Source of the DNA: an uncultured Oscillospiraceae bacterium
GTDB taxonomy: Bacteria > Bacillota > Clostridia > Oscillospirales > Oscillospiraceae
Direction of reading: 5' to 3'
DNA length: 16,125 nucleotides
Assembly (NCBI GenBank): GCA_900763675.1
Contig: CAAFLE010000107.1
Location: 1-16,125 of the forward strand
This document shows, piece after piece, positions 14,249-16,125 of this stretch (positions within the stretch are counted from its first letter, which is position 1; every line of letters begins with the position of its first letter). The notes under the pieces were generated by a model. That model was not told where the DNA came from. It saw nothing but the letters and a program-made list of their open reading frames with translations, and made no database searches. A program made the translations under genes and the position numbers.

Positions 14249-15889
14249 ATGAAAAAATTCCGTCTTGCCATATGCGTTCTTCTTGCCGCGCTGACGCTCG
14301 GTCTTGTGACACCCGCGGCATTCGCGCTCGACGACCCCGGCATCGACACGACGTATGCCGCCGTGCTGCTCGCCGAGGACGGCAATCAGGAGACCGTGCT
14401 CTATACGAAAAACGAAAACGAACGGCTCTATCCCGCATCGCTCACGAAGGTGATGACCGTTCTTCTTGCCGTCGAGGACATCGAAGCCGGGAAAATCGCG
14501 CTCGCCGACCCGGTCACGGCGCAGCCGGGCTTTGACTTTGACATGATCGTCGGCGGCAGCAGCGTGTACATCATGCAGCAGGAGACAATGACGCTCGAAA
14601 GTCTGCTCTACTGCGCGATGATCGCCTCGGCAAACGACGCCTGCAACGTGATCGCGCAGTATGTGAGCGGGACAATCTCCGATTTTGTCGAGCGTATGAA
14701 CGCCCGCGCCGCGGAGGTGGGCTGCACCGGGACGCATTTTGTAAACACCCACGGTCTGCCCGACGCGAACCACTATACGACCGCGTGGGACTTTTCGCGC
14801 ATTCTGCGCGAGGCGGCAAAGCACGAGCTGTTTATGACGATCGCGAGCGCCGTCAACTACACGGTGCCGGACACGAACGTCTCCTCCGAGCGTAAGCTCG
14901 AAAGCACGAACTCGCTCATCAACCCCACGAACCCGCTGTACCCCGGCGACTGGGGCTACCAGTACGCCAAGGGCATCAAGACCGGTCATACGAACGACGC
15001 CGGGTACTGTCTTGCCTCCAGCGCCGAGAAGGACGGCGTAAAGCTTCTCTCGGTCGTGCTGAAGGCGGACGCCTTCCAGCAGGAGGACGGCAGCTGGTAT
15101 TACGGCAACTTTGCCGACACGCGCACGCTCTTCGAGTGGGGCTTCAATAACTTCAGCTATCAGGACGTGTTGCGCTCGACCGAGACTGTTACGGAGGTCC
15201 CCGTCGCAATGGGCGCGGACGCCGAGACCGTCACCGCCCGCCCGAGCAGCTCCGTCCGCGCTCTGCTGCCGAACGACGTCGATCTTTCCACCGTGGAGCG
15301 CACGATCACGCTCTCGCCGGACGTCGCCGCGAACGGGCTGACCGCGCCGGTCGAAGCCGGGCAGGTCGTCGGCGAGATCAGCGTGAGCCGCGACGGCGTT
15401 GTCCTCGGCTCGTCGCCGCTCGTCACGACCACGTCGGTCGAGCTCTCGCGCATGGAGTACATGAAGGAGCAGCTGCGCGAAACGCTGCGCACGCCGGGCG
15501 TGATCCTTGCGTTCTGGACGCTGGTGCTGCTGTTCGCGCTGTATATGCTCGTCGTCGTGCGCTACCGCTCCAAGCGCCGCGCTTACCAGAAGCGGCTGGA
15601 AATGGCGCGTACCGTGCGTCTCGACATGGAGGACGACGAGGAGGAGCTGCGGCATTCCCGCCGCGTCCGCGCCACGACCGGCGCCGCGCCGCGCAGCCGC
15701 TACCGCGAGGACGTGATGCTCACGCCGGACTCCGCCGTGGACGAGCCGACCCGCGTCACCGGCGAGCAGCCGGCGGTAACGCCGGACGATGAGCCGACCC
15801 GCGCCGTGCCGGACACGGGAAAGACCGAGCCGAAGTCCGACCGCGACGCCACGCGGGATTACTTTGAAGAGTTCTTCGGGAAGAAATAA
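14249..15889 (+). CDS. D-alanyl-D-alanine carboxypeptidase (DacA/DacF-type penicillin-binding protein)
   Basis: 546 residues from ATG 14249. A signal peptide covers about 1-26 (cleavage near PAAFA). The serine peptidase domain has all three penicillin-binding motifs: SLTK (Ser64, Lys67), SAN (127-129) and KTG (244-246, in GIKTGHTNDAG). It trims the terminal D-Ala from peptidoglycan stem peptides outside the membrane. A PBP5-like C-terminal beta domain follows to about residue 400. A membrane helix (about 417-438) then leads into a basic stretch and a long charged cytoplasmic tail of about 100 residues with two DEPTR motifs. Most relatives are near 400 residues and end in an amphipathic anchor, so the tail is extra. 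It is a monocistronic gene with its own terminator. Confidence 0.93.
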   Translation: MKKFRLAICVLLAALTLGLVTPAAFALDDPGIDTTYAAVLLAEDGNQETVLYTKNENERLYPASLTKVMTVLLAVEDIEAGKIALADPVTAQPGFDFDMIVGGSSVYIMQQETMTLESLLYCAMIASANDACNVIAQYVSGTISDFVERMNARAAEVGCTGTHFVNTHGLPDANHYTTAWDFSRILREAAKHELFMTIASAVNYTVPDTNVSSERKLESTNSLINPTNPLYPGDWGYQYAKGIKTGHTNDAGYCLASSAEKDGVKLLSVVLKADAFQQEDGSWYYGNFADTRTLFEWGFNNFSYQDVLRSTETVTEVPVAMGADAETVTARPSSSVRALLPNDVDLSTVERTITLSPDVAANGLTAPVEAGQVVGEISVSRDGVVLGSSPLVTTTSVELSRMEYMKEQLRETLRTPGVILAFWTLVLLFALYMLVVVRYRSKRRAYQKRLEMARTVRLDMEDDEEELRHSRRVRATTGAAPRSRYREDVMLTPDSAVDEPTRVTGEQPAVTPDDEPTRAVPDTGKTEPKSDRDATRDYFEEFFGKK

Positions 15890-15924
15890 AAATCGGCTCC
15901 CCTTACGCAGGGGAGCCGATTTTT
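15889..15924 (+). terminator. Intrinsic terminator of the DD-carboxypeptidase gene
   Basis: CGGCTCCCC (15894-15902) and GGGGAGCCG (15910-15918) form a 9-bp GC stem with a 7-base loop, flanked by an A-run before and ATTTTT after. The symmetry makes it able to work in both directions. Its left arm and first loop bases (GGCTCCCCTTA) are identical to the outer end of the palindromic element at 9803. Confidence 0.9.
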
Positions 15925-15930
15925 GTATCC

Positions 15931-16125
15931 CCGAAAACCACGAGTTAGACGCGTGGTTCAAATTTTACCAGTTGCTTCATTCTGGCTCGGTTCACGTGAG
16001 ACAGGAGGATATTCAGTTTATCAGGTTTTACCGTAGTCTGCGGGCTGCAGCAAAGTCAAAGCCCTCTTCGCGTTCGCAGTTCATGAAAATCCTACGGGAG
16101 TATAATGTTCCGATCAGCAGATTGT
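15931..16125. other. Unassigned lower-GC end of window with a possible partial frame
   Basis: Base composition drops compared with the rest. AACCACG (15936-15942) and CGTGGTT (15952-15958) make a 7-bp hairpin. A + strand frame from GTG 15996 runs open to the window edge (about 43 codons, beginning VRQEDIQFIRFYRS), and the same frame is open upstream to at least 15890, but no ribosome-binding site precedes it. On the - strand a short frame ends at a TAA inside the hairpin. I do not recognise either. It could be the edge of a mobile element or a gene remnant. Confidence 0.3.

Noticed and set aside
14228..15961. 577-codon open frame on the - strand over the carboxypeptidase gene
   Set aside because: It is antisense to an intact gene with all three penicillin-binding motifs and has no signature of its own.

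Overview
The window is a high-GC, strongly GC3-biased chromosomal segment that most resembles an uncultured or gut-type clostridium of the Oscillospiraceae/Ruminococcaceae kind. Three things support this: the B. subtilis-type EF-P with a CD1247-like acidic zinc-ribbon partner, a DacF-type D-Ala-D-Ala carboxypeptidase, and a clustered pgk-tpiA-gpmI-eno operon. This lineage call is inferred from gene content and protein style, not from a marker-gene comparison. No rRNA, tRNA, CRISPR array or intact transposase gene was seen.

Layout. Positions 1-230 hold a long imperfect palindrome and the promoter and leader of a + strand SLC45/GPH-like MFS sugar transporter (231-1646). Convergent to it is the - strand glycolytic operon pgk (6613-5414), tpiA (5352-4576), gpmI (4572-3052) and eno (3017-1725), ended by a strong hairpin at 1677-1710. 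These genes cover 1,3-bisphosphoglycerate to phosphoenolpyruvate plus triose-phosphate isomerisation. gapA, which often heads this operon in Firmicutes, is not present. Divergent from pgk is a + strand unit: a soluble GT2 glycosyltransferase (6830-7591), an overlapping PflX-like radical SAM protein (7584-8468), and a secreted, apparently active-site-less M16C-peptidase-like protein (8527-9798). A 223-bp nested palindromic element (9803-10025) fills the gap to the convergent ribokinase-family gene (10939-10049).

Next is a + strand pair of a small ECF-like sigma factor (11092-11631) and a single-pass membrane protein (11641-12894) that is its probable regulator. Convergent to this is the - strand efp (14022-13459) and CD1247-like (13411-12953) pair. 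Divergent from efp is a penicillin-binding-protein-type DD-carboxypeptidase (14249-15889), followed by a textbook terminator. The last ~195 bases are lower in GC and hold no gene I recognise.

Most of the window is ordinary core metabolism. The parts worth a second look are the degenerate M16-like secreted protein, the two palindromic intergenic elements, the repeated half-sites over the pgk/glycosyltransferase divergent promoters, the sigma/membrane-protein pair, and a lone terminator pointing against rbsK. I did not find convincing evidence of a wholly new multi-gene system.
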